Shown piece by piece: positions 25,959 through 34,970 of a stretch of 51,577 nucleotides of DNA; position 1 is the stretch's first letter; every line of letters begins with the position of its first letter. Source of the stretch: Myxococcales bacterium (GTDB taxonomy: Bacteria; Myxococcota_A; Polyangia; Palsa-1104; JAEUJZ01); the NCBI GenBank assembly GCA_016794505.1, contig JAEUJZ010000133.1:1-51577 (forward strand), in the 5' to 3' direction. The position numbers and the translations under genes are program-made. The notes below the pieces were generated by a model. That model saw nothing but the letters and a program-made list of their open reading frames with translations, did not search any database and was not told the DNA's origin.

Positions 25959-27170
25959 ATGCGGCTTCTTCTTCTGGCTTTGCGCAATCTTTCGCGCAAC
26001 AAGCGGCGCTCCATCATCACCGCCCTGGCCGTGCTGTTTGGCTGCGCTGCGATCGTTGCGCTGCAGGGCATCAACAACGGCTTCGTCGCCAATCTCATCG
26101 AGACCACCGTCGAGTCCAGGCACGGTGCCGTGCAGGTGTTTCGCAAAGGGCACATCGGATCCAACGATCCCCTCAAGCTGAGCCTGCCGCAGGATGCCGA
26201 GCTTGTCCGTCGCATCGAAGCGGTCCCCGGCGTGCTGGCCGTGGCACCACGTCTTTCGTTTGATGGCATGGTCAACAACGGCAGCGAATCGACGATGTTC
26301 ATGGCCATGGCCATCGATCCAGAGCGCGAGTACAAGGTCTGCCCCAAGCGTCTGACTCGGGTATCGCCAGGCTCGCAGCCGCTGCGACCAGGCAAGGAAG
26401 GCGATGCGCTGATTGGCAAGACACTGGCCGAAGCGCTGGGCGCTGACAAGGGCGCGACCTTGGTCATGCAAGCCGCTGGGCCGCACGCCAGCACCAACGC
26501 GCTGGATGTCGAGATCAGTGGCTTCTTACCAACGCAGAGCGTGGCCGAGTCGAAGCGCATGGCCACGGTCCGCCTGCGCTTTGCCCAGGATCTTCTGCGC
26601 ATGCCAAATCAGGTGTCGCAGTACGTGGTCGGCATCGCGCACTTGGATCAAGCAGACGCCGTGGCTGCGTCGCTGCGACAAGCCTTGGGCAGCGAATACG
26701 ATGTGACGACCTGGGCCGATCTGGATCCTGCGACCAAGACGCGTGTGGGCTCAGTCTTGTACGTCATGCTGTTCGTTGGCGGCGTGCTGTTTCTGCTGGT
26801 GGCCACCGGCATCGTGAACACCATGCTGATGTCCGTGTTCGAGCGCGTGCGCGAGATCGGCACCATGCTGGCGCTGGGAGTACGGCGCTGGCAAGTCACC
26901 GTGCTGTTCTTGGCCGAAGCGCTGTTCTTGGGACTGTTCGCGTCGACGCTGGGCGTCATCTTGGGCTATGGCATCGTCGCGGGCGTGTTTCGCAAGGGCT
27001 TTACCATTCGCCCGCCTGGTGGCGATGTGACGACGATCTATCCGCACATCGATCTTTCATACCTGCTTCTGGTGGTGGGCTTTGCGCTGGTTGGCACGAT
27101 GCTGGCCGCGCTGTACCCCGCTTGGAAGGCCGCGCGGCTTCGCCCCGTCGACGCTCTGCGCGCGAACTAG
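25959..27170 (+). CDS. FtsX-type ABC transporter permease (second)
   Basis: 403 aa with the same layout as the gene before it: membrane segment at 20-40 (IITALAVLFGCAAIVAL), periplasmic domain, then three membrane segments including IVNTMLMSVFERVREIGTMLALGVRRWQV. The two permeases are clearly related and would form a heterodimer like LolC/LolE. The start is one base after the preceding stop, giving tight coupling. Confidence 0.88.
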   Translation: MRLLLLALRNLSRNKRRSIITALAVLFGCAAIVALQGINNGFVANLIETTVESRHGAVQVFRKGHIGSNDPLKLSLPQDAELVRRIEAVPGVLAVAPRLSFDGMVNNGSESTMFMAMAIDPEREYKVCPKRLTRVSPGSQPLRPGKEGDALIGKTLAEALGADKGATLVMQAAGPHASTNALDVEISGFLPTQSVAESKRMATVRLRFAQDLLRMPNQVSQYVVGIAHLDQADAVAASLRQALGSEYDVTTWADLDPATKTRVGSVLYVMLFVGGVLFLLVATGIVNTMLMSVFERVREIGTMLALGVRRWQVTVLFLAEALFLGLFASTLGVILGYGIVAGVFRKGFTIRPPGGDVTTIYPHIDLSYLLLVVGFALVGTMLAALYPAWKAARLRPVDALRAN

Positions 27171-27197
27171 GCCAGCCGATCCCGAAGGAGTTTACAG

Positions 27198-27941
27198 ATG
27201 AAGCGCCACACATCCTGCGTTCTGCCGGTCTCGCTTTCGCTGGCCATCCTGTCGCTGCCGCTGGCCGCGTCGCCGGGCGAGCCAACCGCAGAGGAGCTCT
27301 TGCGACGCTACGATCAAGTGATGTCGCCCAAGACGTTCGACGCGCTGATGACGATGACGGCGCATCGTCAAGACGGCAGTGAACGCAGCTACAAGTTCCG
27401 CGCGCTGAAGTCGGAAGACGACAAGATCCGCACGTGGTTCTTTGAGCCCGCCGCCGCCAAAGGGCAAGAGATGCTGCGTGTCGGTGACAACATGTGGGTG
27501 TACATGCCCAACCTCAAGCGAGCCATGCGCTTGGCCTCGCGCGAGAGCTTTCAGGGCGGCGACTTCAACAACGGCGACGTCCTGCGCGTGAACTATGTCG
27601 CGGACTACACCGCCAAGCGCGAGACCGCAGAAGACCCCAAGCTGTGGCTTCTGGATCTGACGGCGAAGTCGAAAGAGGCGGCGTACGACCGCATCAAGCT
27701 CTGGCTAAGCAAGGACAAGCAGCAGCCGGCCAAGGCGGAGTACTATGCAGCCTCGGGAAAGCTGCTGCGCTCGGCGGTGTTTGAAGACGTGAAGAACTTC
27801 CACGGCCACGAGCGACCCTCGCACATCACCATGCGCAACGAGCTCGCCACCAAGCGCTGGTCCGAGATGACCATGCTCGACATGAAGCTGGACATCGCGA
27901 TTCCGGCGCAGCGCTTCGTGCTCGACGATCTCGGGCGCTAG
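27198..27941 (+). CDS. LolA-like outer-membrane lipoprotein-sorting protein
   Basis: 247 aa with a cleavable signal peptide (to about residue 24). The mature protein matches the family annotated as outer membrane lipoprotein-sorting protein: MTMTAHRQDGSERSYKFRAL, FFEPAAAKGQEMLRVGDNMWVYMPNLKRAMRLA, SFQGGDFNNGDVLRVNYVADY, all features of the open LolA-type half-barrel that carries acyl chains across the periplasm. AAGGAG precedes the start. It would shuttle the substrate handed over by the permease pair to the outer membrane. Confidence 0.85.
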   Translation: MKRHTSCVLPVSLSLAILSLPLAASPGEPTAEELLRRYDQVMSPKTFDALMTMTAHRQDGSERSYKFRALKSEDDKIRTWFFEPAAAKGQEMLRVGDNMWVYMPNLKRAMRLASRESFQGGDFNNGDVLRVNYVADYTAKRETAEDPKLWLLDLTAKSKEAAYDRIKLWLSKDKQQPAKAEYYAASGKLLRSAVFEDVKNFHGHERPSHITMRNELATKRWSEMTMLDMKLDIAIPAQRFVLDDLGR

Positions 27942-27977
27942 GCGAAGGCGCAAGAACCACGAGAACACGGACGAACC

Positions 27978-29474
27978 ATGTGTCGGCGGCTGCTCATCGC
28001 GTTGGCCTCTCTGCTTTCCATATGGGGGAATGCAGAGCGCTCGGCCTGCGCGCAGGAGTCGCTCGACGATCTCGACAAGGCCAAATCCGGGGCGAGCGGT
28101 GACAGCAAGCGCGCGACGGCCGAAGTAAATGGCTATGTCGATAACCGCCTGCAGTATGGCCATGTCAATCCCAGCACAACACCTCTGCCGACACGTGACG
28201 TGCCATCGATCACTGAAATTCTGGAAGCAAATATCCAACTAAAGGTTAATATCACACCCAAGTTATCTATCTATACAGATATCTCTTTGATTTATCAAAA
28301 TGGCTGGCTGTTCTATCAAAGCGACGGCAATGGCGGGCGCGAGCAGGTCGCGGATCATGATGTCGCCAGCATTCGCCCCTTGGTCGTGCCCAGCGAGCTG
28401 TATCTTTCGTACGCGCCGAAGCCCTGGTTGAACTTTCTGCTGGGCAAGAAGCGCATCATCTGGGGCTCGGGATTTGCCTTCAATCCGACGGATCTCATCA
28501 ACCCGCCCAAGGATCCCACCGACCCCAACTTTCAGCGGGCTGGCGCCTGGGTGGCCCGGATCGAGCTGCCCTTCGAAAAGTTCACAATTACCGCGCTGTT
28601 TACACCCCAAGTTTTGTATCAGAACAGCGGTATTCCTTTTGCTTTGATGAAATACCCAGATTATCCATTGGTCGATGGAACCAAGCCGGCCGATGATTCA
28701 TATCACTATTTACTCGCTGCGCGACTGTATTTTTTGCTATTTAATTCTGACGTAAATTTGTTCTATTATTTTTCAAATAAATACAACGATCTTCTTGAGA
28801 ATGCGTCGCGTTTTGGTGCCAGTTTTTCCCGGTATTTCTTTACCGATTACGAACTGCACATCGAGGCGCTGTTTCAATTTGGCAGCTCGCGGCTGTACGC
28901 CGACCACCTGTGCGCCGCCGCCAGCCTGTGCAACTTCGGCAGCGCGATCAGCGCCAGCAAGGTGCGGGATGGCACCTTGTATCCGCGCCTAGTCGTCGGT
29001 GGTCGCACGCAGTTCCGCGACGAGAGCCTGCTTTCCATCGAGTACTACTATCAAGCCGACGGCTACAGCGACCAAGAGTTCGAGGACTATCTGCGCGTCG
29101 CCTATCGCGCGCTGCAGCTTACCGGTGGGACGGGCCTGGTGACGGGCTCAAGCGGCCAGAGCGGTCTGCCGCAGCGCTTCACGTTTGATCCGCTGCGCCG
29201 GCACTATCTGATCGTCAGCTACAACAAGCCGCGCATCAAAGAAGACTGGACGATTGGCGCGACGCTGATCGCGGGCCTGACCGATCTTTCAGGCACCATC
29301 TCGCCCAGCGTGTCGTGGAGCGTGCGCGAGTGGCTGACCCTTTCGCTGTTCGGGTTCATTCCGATTCGCGGCATTCCCGTCGGACAAGTGACGGTCAACG
29401 ATGTGGCGATCAGCGAGTATTCGCTGCTGCCGATTGACTTCCGCTTCCTGTTTGAGGCGCGTGCGTTCTACTAG
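27978..29474 (+). CDS. Outer-membrane beta-barrel protein of the export operon
   Basis: 498 aa with a signal peptide (cleavage near SACAQ). The mature chain is rich in alternating aromatic strands (KLSIYTDISLIYQNGWLFY, WLNFLLGKKRIIWGSGFAF, LLSIEYYYQADGY, HYLIVSYNKP) and ends with an aromatic residue (Tyr), typical of outer-membrane barrels. It may be the outer-membrane exit or acceptor for the substrate. Two stretches (about 28230-28310 and 28590-28840) are strikingly A/T-rich; only 14 of the 60 bases at 28741-28800 are G or C. Confidence 0.75.
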   Translation: MCRRLLIALASLLSIWGNAERSACAQESLDDLDKAKSGASGDSKRATAEVNGYVDNRLQYGHVNPSTTPLPTRDVPSITEILEANIQLKVNITPKLSIYTDISLIYQNGWLFYQSDGNGGREQVADHDVASIRPLVVPSELYLSYAPKPWLNFLLGKKRIIWGSGFAFNPTDLINPPKDPTDPNFQRAGAWVARIELPFEKFTITALFTPQVLYQNSGIPFALMKYPDYPLVDGTKPADDSYHYLLAARLYFLLFNSDVNLFYYFSNKYNDLLENASRFGASFSRYFFTDYELHIEALFQFGSSRLYADHLCAAASLCNFGSAISASKVRDGTLYPRLVVGGRTQFRDESLLSIEYYYQADGYSDQEFEDYLRVAYRALQLTGGTGLVTGSSGQSGLPQRFTFDPLRRHYLIVSYNKPRIKEDWTIGATLIAGLTDLSGTISPSVSWSVREWLTLSLFGFIPIRGIPVGQVTVNDVAISEYSLLPIDFRFLFEARAFY

Positions 29475-29486
29475 AGGACCCAAGCG

Positions 29487-30230
29487 ATGACATCATCTGC
29501 ACCTACTCATGCATCGGACTCGCAGCCGCTGGTTGTGCTGCGCAGCATCGTCAAGAGCTATCAACTGGGCAAGACCCTGGTGCCCGCGCTGCAAGGCGTT
29601 GATCTAGAGCTTCATCGCGGCGAATTCACCGTGGTCATGGGGCCCTCAGGATCGGGAAAGTCGACGCTGCTCAACATCATCGGCTGCTTGGATCGCCCGT
29701 CGAGCGGGTCGTACAAGTTTGCCGGTGAAGAAGTGAGCGATCGCGACTTCGACAAGCTGGCGGGCGTCCGCAACGAAAAGATTGGGATCATCTTCCAGTC
29801 GTTCAATCTGATTCCCGTTCTGAACGTCATCGAAAACGTTGAGTTCCCCTGCCTGATGCGGCGGCGGCGCGAGCCGATGAACAGCCTGCGCGAGCGCGTC
29901 CACAAGCTGTGCGAAGACGTCGGGCTGGGGCCTTATGTCAAGCACCGCCCCGATGAGCTTTCGGGGGGACAGCGGCAGCGCGTGGCGATTGCCCGCGCGC
30001 TGATCACACAGCCCGAGCTTGTGCTGGCCGACGAACCGACGGCCAACCTGGATTCGAAGACATCGGAGCAGATCATCGCGCTGATGCAGCACTTGAACCA
30101 ACAGATGGGTGTGACGTTCTTGTTTTCGACGCACGACCCACGCGTCATGCAGCACGCCAAGCGTGTGGTGTACATCGCCGACGGCAAGATCGTCGATGCC
30201 AACCCCGTGGCGGCTGCATCAGGACACTAG
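29487..30230 (+). CDS. ABC transporter ATP-binding protein, LolD/MacB-like
   Basis: 247 aa. Walker A GPSGSGKST (52-60, Lys58), Q-loop Gln103, signature LSGGQ (157-161), Walker B LVLADEP (Asp181, Glu182), H-loop in STHDPRV. It begins 12 bp after the outer-membrane protein gene and must energise the two FtsX permeases; the ATPase is unusually the last of the five genes. Confidence 0.93.
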   Translation: MTSSAPTHASDSQPLVVLRSIVKSYQLGKTLVPALQGVDLELHRGEFTVVMGPSGSGKSTLLNIIGCLDRPSSGSYKFAGEEVSDRDFDKLAGVRNEKIGIIFQSFNLIPVLNVIENVEFPCLMRRRREPMNSLRERVHKLCEDVGLGPYVKHRPDELSGGQRQRVAIARALITQPELVLADEPTANLDSKTSEQIIALMQHLNQQMGVTFLFSTHDPRVMQHAKRVVYIADGKIVDANPVAAASGH

Positions 30231-30264
30231 AGACGAGGAAGCGAAGAAAGCGCGGAAACGACGG

Positions 30265-30972
30265 ATGAGGCAACGTGCAACAGTCCTGCTCCTTGTGGCT
30301 CTGCTGATCGCAGCATGGGCCGAGCCGGCGTCTGCGCGCAGCCGACGGCCCCGCAGCAGCTCGCAAGAAGCCCCGGTTGCACCGAGCAAGCCCGCGGCTC
30401 CCGTTGTTCCGACCGATGCTCCCGAGCCGCCCCCGGCGCCGCTTGACGAGCCCGAGCCACCGCCGGCTCCACTCGAAGAGCCTGAGCCAGCCCCGGCGCC
30501 GTTGCGAAAGGACCAGGATGCGAGCGATGCGCTCACGGCAGAAGAAGCCGCGGCGCTGCAGGCGCACCAAACGGCGGAGGCGCGCAAAGTACGCGTTCTG
30601 CGCACGACTGCGGGGTTCGCCTGGACCGGTGTGGCGCTTACGCTCGGCCTGGCCGTCGCAGGGACCAGCCTTGGCATCCTGGCGCAGCAGCGTTCGGATG
30701 CACAGAGCCGCCTGACCACGCAGATCGCAGATGGCTTGCCGCCGATATACGACGCGGCGCAGCACAGCGAATGGATGCGGCTGCAAGACGAAGGCACGAC
30801 GTACAACGCCGCTGCCATTGGCTGTCTTTTGACGGCCGGCGTGTTGGCTGTGGGCACGGGCCTTTTGTTCTGGGGGTACGAACGACAGTCTAAGCGCGAT
30901 CTGGCCCGGATATTTCCGATGCTGCGTGCTGATACGCGAAGCGTCCTTGTAGGTCTGGGGGGAAGGTTTTGA
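30265..30972 (+). CDS. Proline-rich membrane protein
   Basis: 235 aa from the ATG at 30265. A signal peptide (VLLLVALLIAAWAEPASA) is followed by a Pro/Glu/Ala repeat (PEPPPAPLDEPEPPPAPLEE), then a helical segment and two membrane helices (about 118-140 and 175-197). The charged Pro-rich arm could span the peptidoglycan. Function unknown. It follows the ATPase gene by 34 bp and shares a TGATG junction with the next gene, so it is probably in the same transcript. Confidence 0.6.
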   Translation: MRQRATVLLLVALLIAAWAEPASARSRRPRSSSQEAPVAPSKPAAPVVPTDAPEPPPAPLDEPEPPPAPLEEPEPAPAPLRKDQDASDALTAEEAAALQAHQTAEARKVRVLRTTAGFAWTGVALTLGLAVAGTSLGILAQQRSDAQSRLTTQIADGLPPIYDAAQHSEWMRLQDEGTTYNAAAIGCLLTAGVLAVGTGLLFWGYERQSKRDLARIFPMLRADTRSVLVGLGGRF

Positions 30973-31271
30973 TGTCCCGCGAATTCGTCGGCTGCGAGCG
31001 CCGAATACGCCCCCACACTGTGACGCGGTGGATGATTCCGATCGGCATGGGAACGCTGGTGCTTCTGGCATTGACCAGCAGCCAGTGCTTTGCGCCCACC
31101 TATTCGGACTGCGCGTACCGCTGCGGCAGCGACGAGCCACGCTGCCCACCGGGCTACGAGTGTCGCGCCGACAGCTATTGCCACAAACCAGATGCCAACA
31201 ACGTGTGCGTGTTCGGCATCGACTTGGCCGGTGTGCTGCCTGACTTGGGGCGTCCGTTCGACGCACAGTAG
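30972..31271 (+). CDS. Small cysteine-rich secreted protein
   Basis: 99 aa with an N-terminal hydrophobic segment (about 22-38) after a basic leader. The remainder has a cluster of cysteines (CAYRCGSDEPRCPPGYECRADSYC), a disulfide-rich module like those of secreted myxobacterial lipoproteins. The residue before the first cysteine (SSQC) does not fit a standard lipobox, so lipidation is doubtful. The start overlaps the preceding stop by one base. Confidence 0.6.
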   Translation: MSREFVGCERRIRPHTVTRWMIPIGMGTLVLLALTSSQCFAPTYSDCAYRCGSDEPRCPPGYECRADSYCHKPDANNVCVFGIDLAGVLPDLGRPFDAQ

Positions 31272-31336
31272 GCGCGCGGCGCGGGCCTCGCGGTTTCTGT
31301 TCCTTTTGCCGGCAGGCCTGGCATAAGGTTCGCGCC

Positions 31337-32284
31337 ATGTCGCTAAAGGATGCAGAGCAGGCCGCGATCGCCGAAGCGCGAGCGGTGCAGCATACGACGC
31401 GCCGCCCGTCGGTGCCGGCCCTGGAAGAGCTGTTGTTTTCGCCTCTTGAAGTGCTGGACCATGGCTTCGTACGCGTCATCGATTACATGGGTGATGATGA
31501 CGCCATCGTGCAGGCCGCGCGCGTCTCATATGGGCGTGGTACCAGCAAGCTGCGCGATGATCGCGGGCTGATCCGATACTTGATGCGGCATCGCCATACG
31601 ACGCCGTTTGAGATGTGCGAGATCAAGCTGCACGTCAAGCTGCCGATCTTCGTGGCGCGTCAGTGGATTCGCCATCGCACCGCCAACGTCAACGAATACA
31701 GCGGACGCTATTCGATCCTCGATCGCGAGTTCTATCTGCCGTCGCCGGATCAGCTGGGCGAGCAGTCGCGCAGCAACCGGCAGGGCCGCGACGCAAAGCT
31801 ATCGCCGCAGCAAGCAGCACAGGTGCTCAAGCTTCTGCGGGACGACGCCGAGCGCTGCTATGACCACTATGAAGAGCTGCTCAACGAAGACGAGTGTGGC
31901 GCCGCCAAGCGCCCCGATGATCCACAGCTTGCGCGTGAGCTTGCGCGCATGAACCTGACGCTGAATTACTACACGCAGTGGTACTGGAAGATCGATCTAC
32001 ACAACCTGCTGCACTTCTTGGCGCTGCGCATCGATGCCCATGCGCAGCACGAGATTCGCGTGTACGGCGACGCCATCGCGCGCATCGTGCAGGCCTGGGT
32101 GCCGACGGCATGGGAAGCCTTCGTCGACTACCGCCTGCATGCCGCGCTGTTTTCACGTGGGGAACTGGCCGCGATTCAGGCGCGGCTGCGGGGCGAACAA
32201 CCCGATCTCCATGCGCTGGGTCTATCGGCTCGCGAGCAGCGGGAGTTTGAAGCCAAGCTCGCGGGCGCAGCGCTTTCTCCTTAG
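31337..32284 (+). CDS. thyX: Flavin-dependent thymidylate synthase
   Basis: 315 aa. ThyX makes dTMP from dUMP with FAD, NADPH and methylene-tetrahydrofolate. The signature RHRx7S is present as RHRTANVNEYS (112-122) followed by GRY. The N-terminal MRHRHTTPFE and the C-terminal WKIDLHNLLHFLALRID are typical. A short extension of about 25 residues lies at the N-terminus. Its presence suggests no need for folate recycling by ThyA. Confidence 0.93.
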   Translation: MSLKDAEQAAIAEARAVQHTTRRPSVPALEELLFSPLEVLDHGFVRVIDYMGDDDAIVQAARVSYGRGTSKLRDDRGLIRYLMRHRHTTPFEMCEIKLHVKLPIFVARQWIRHRTANVNEYSGRYSILDREFYLPSPDQLGEQSRSNRQGRDAKLSPQQAAQVLKLLRDDAERCYDHYEELLNEDECGAAKRPDDPQLARELARMNLTLNYYTQWYWKIDLHNLLHFLALRIDAHAQHEIRVYGDAIARIVQAWVPTAWEAFVDYRLHAALFSRGELAAIQARLRGEQPDLHALGLSAREQREFEAKLAGAALSP

Positions 32285-32308
32285 CGGCAAACGGACTCGC
32301 CTTTGGGC

Positions 32309-33655
32309 CTAGCCAATCGGCGGCTCGATGCAGCTACTGAGGTCAAAGAGCAGGAAGATGAGCGCCTTTTCCTGCGGCGACAGGCCGGTGCCGATGCAGC
32401 CCGTGGGGAATGGGGATAGCGGGCCCGCCTGATCCGACGAGGACGAGACGTGAATATCGGACAGCACGAAGCGACCGCACTTCTGCGCGTCCGTCGCGGT
32501 GGTCGGCGTATCGAACGAGACGTACTGGATGTTCTGCGAGGCCGGGACCGTGATCCACGTCTGCACTTTGGTGGTATCGACGCTCTGCAGCGTGTTCTGG
32601 GCCAGCGTCAGCGGCAGCTTGCCAAGCGTCAGCGAGCCACTTACCGCCGGATCCATCAGCCAGTTCGCCAGGTTCGAGCCGCGGTTGAACTGGGTGTTGA
32701 TGTCGGCGGTGACGGTGAGCAGGTCTTGCCGAATATTGAACGTCATCAGCGGGCTCCACGCCGGCTGCGCGCGAACCCAGTAATGGTGATAGTGCGACGC
32801 AAAGACGCGCCCGCCTGCATTCACAAAGTCAAAGACGTTCTGGATCGACTGCGGTGTCTCGTTGTTGGGGGTTCCCCCGCCCTCGCACGATCCGATGAAC
32901 ATGTCATAGCTATTCAGGGTCGTCGCGTTGCTCCACAGCGACGGAGCCGGCGGGAACATGCCGCCGCCGTTGAACGTGGGGCTAAACGCGCTCGTGCCCT
33001 CTTTGCCCGCGTACAAGTTCACGCGACCCGAGCCACTTGGCAGCGTGAATTCGCTGTCTGCGATTCCCAGGCGGCGAACCAAACACTCAAGCGTGTCTTT
33101 GCCGCCCGTGGCCAGCGCGATCTTGGGAATATTGCCCTCTTCCTGTGAGCGCGGCAGGCGCGTGTCTTCATACGGCAGCACCGTATCGCTGCAGGGCTCT
33201 GCGTAAGAGACATTGATCTGACGACGCCACTTGCCAACCTGCACCACCAGCGGCACGTTTTCGCCGATGGGGACGTTGTTCAGCTTGAACGTGCCATCCA
33301 GGCCTGTCTGAGTACGGGCCACGGGCTCGCCGGAGAACAGCGTATCGCAGCGCTCACACGAAGGGCCCGTGGTGATCGGCTTCAACGCAGAGTTCGGAAT
33401 GTAGACATAAGCACCCGGAATTGGCAGGTTGCCGGCGGGAATGTTGACCCGTCCACTGATGGAGGTCACCTTGCTGTTCTTGCAGCTAACCTGCCGGCAT
33501 TGCAGGTTCTTGCAGCCTTCGTAGCCCATCGACACGATGTCAGGATGCGAAAACATCGGGCCGACATCGCCACCACTTAGGCCCACGTCGTTACAGGACA
33601 GGTTGCCTAGGGACAAAGAGAGCGCGAAGGCCAGGGGCAAGCTAGTACACCGCAT
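32309..33655 (-). CDS. Secreted protein with a regulatory-like beta domain and a C-terminal unknown domain
   Basis: 448 aa with a hydrophobic N-terminal signal ending near LSC; the match to a lipobox is imperfect. Residues about 60-135 resemble a carboxypeptidase-regulatory/CNA-B-like sandwich (ISGRVNIPAGNLPIPGAYVYI, TQTGLDGTFKLNNVPIGENVPLVVQV). The C-terminal part contains FDFVNAGGRVFASHYHHYW, similar in style to amidotransferase-like proteins. It has several scattered cysteines. Probably surface exposed; function unknown. Confidence 0.65.
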   Translation of the reverse strand: MRCTSLPLAFALSLSLGNLSCNDVGLSGGDVGPMFSHPDIVSMGYEGCKNLQCRQVSCKNSKVTSISGRVNIPAGNLPIPGAYVYIPNSALKPITTGPSCERCDTLFSGEPVARTQTGLDGTFKLNNVPIGENVPLVVQVGKWRRQINVSYAEPCSDTVLPYEDTRLPRSQEEGNIPKIALATGGKDTLECLVRRLGIADSEFTLPSGSGRVNLYAGKEGTSAFSPTFNGGGMFPPAPSLWSNATTLNSYDMFIGSCEGGGTPNNETPQSIQNVFDFVNAGGRVFASHYHHYWVRAQPAWSPLMTFNIRQDLLTVTADINTQFNRGSNLANWLMDPAVSGSLTLGKLPLTLAQNTLQSVDTTKVQTWITVPASQNIQYVSFDTPTTATDAQKCGRFVLSDIHVSSSSDQAGPLSPFPTGCIGTGLSPQEKALIFLLFDLSSCIEPPIG

Positions 33656-33810
33656 AAGACACCTCCTCGCACTGCATCATATCAAGCTTCGTCTGGGATC
33701 GCGGTGTGGCGAGGTCCCGCGCTCTCGGCGAGCGCGCTTGAAGTCCCTCGTCTGACTTTCGGCTGCCAGGCCCGCCCAGGCGGCGGCGAAAGCTGATATT
33801 CTGAGCGCGA

Positions 33811-34968
33811 ATGGCCATGCGTTCCCATCGTGCTGTGTTTGCCACGGGTTTCTTCCTTCGTCAGGCGCCGATGTGCCTCGGCCTGTGGGCTACGCTGGCC
33901 CCACTGTCGGCTGCGCTTGTGATCTCGGCAGCGCCCGCGGCGGGCTGGGCCAAGAAGGAAGCAGCCAAGAAGGACAGCGGCGACAAAGCGGACGAAGAGC
34001 TCAAGCAGAAGGTCAAGAAGCTCTTTGAAGACGGCATGGTGCAGTACGACCTGCGCCGCTTCGATGCCGCGATCGCGCTGTTTGAAAAAGCGTTCGAGAC
34101 GCGACCCGATCCGGTGTTCCTGTACAACATCGCGCAAGCGCACCGCATGGCTGGACGCCCAGCCGACGCCGCTGCGTTTTATCGCAACTATCTGCGCAAG
34201 GCGCCCGAGGCCACCAACGCCGCCGATGTCAAAGGCTGGATCGCACAGCTCGACAAAGAGGCCGCAGGGAAACCGGCCACCGCTCCGCTGCCTGCCGCCG
34301 AGCCGCCGGTTCCGTATCTGGAACCAAAGAGCAAGCACAGCTTCCTGTCGCGCATCACCGTCGATAGCAAGGCGCATGCGCTGATCGGCGTCGGCCATCG
34401 TTCCTATATGGCCTTTTCGCTGTACGGCATGGCGCTGTACGTCGAAGACACTGCCGCCCGTCGCGCATTTCCCAAGCTGGTGGCGCAGGCCGGTGGCAGC
34501 GAGCTTGCGCAGCTACGCGCACGCGATCTGGCCCAGAACTTCGTCGTGCTGGGCGAGTTCGGCAAAGCCGCTGTCTTGTATTTCACGCGCAAGCTCAGCG
34601 CCAAGCAGATCGCAGACTCGTATCGTGATCTGTTGAAAGAGAACCTGAAAGCGACGACGGCCCCCGCGCTCCGCCAGAGCACAGAGCAGTTTCTGGCACT
34701 GTTCAATCGCGATGTGGCGGCAGGTGACGAGATGATCATCGCGACGTCTAGCGACGGCCTGATCAGCGTCACCACCGCAGGCAATCGCGCTGAGGGTCCG
34801 CGCGATCCGACGCTGTGCATTGATCTGTGGAACATGTGGCTGGGCTCAAAGCCGCTGAGCACCGACATGAAACAGACCTTGGTCGAACGCATCGCGGTCC
34901 TGGGCCAAAGCGCGGCAAGCGCGGGCGCGGCCAGTCCGGCGAATACCAGCGGCGCAGGAGGACGATAG
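33811..34968 (+). CDS. TPR protein fused to a chalcone-isomerase-like domain
   Basis: 385 aa. A hydrophobic segment near residues 20-45 suggests export or membrane anchoring. A lysine-rich helix leads to a TPR pair (about 60-130: LFEDGMVQYDLRRFDAAIALFEKAFETRP, YNIAQAHRMAGRPADAAAFYRNYL). The C-terminal half (about 170-360) matches the chalcone isomerase-like fold: a Gly/Tyr-rich start (GHRSYMAFSLYGMALYVE) and a conserved end (GNRAEGPRDPTLCIDLWNMWLGSKPLSTDMKQTL). In bacteria such domains are not flavonoid enzymes; they bind fatty acids or act in the envelope. The next gene begins two bases after the stop. Confidence 0.7.
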   Translation: MAMRSHRAVFATGFFLRQAPMCLGLWATLAPLSAALVISAAPAAGWAKKEAAKKDSGDKADEELKQKVKKLFEDGMVQYDLRRFDAAIALFEKAFETRPDPVFLYNIAQAHRMAGRPADAAAFYRNYLRKAPEATNAADVKGWIAQLDKEAAGKPATAPLPAAEPPVPYLEPKSKHSFLSRITVDSKAHALIGVGHRSYMAFSLYGMALYVEDTAARRAFPKLVAQAGGSELAQLRARDLAQNFVVLGEFGKAAVLYFTRKLSAKQIADSYRDLLKENLKATTAPALRQSTEQFLALFNRDVAAGDEMIIATSSDGLISVTTAGNRAEGPRDPTLCIDLWNMWLGSKPLSTDMKQTLVERIAVLGQSAASAGAASPANTSGAGGR

Positions 34969-34970
34969 CC

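Noticed and set aside
30145..31479. 444-codon antisense frame across the ATPase end and two small genes
   Set aside because: Arg/Ser-rich with no recognisable features and it runs across several real genes.
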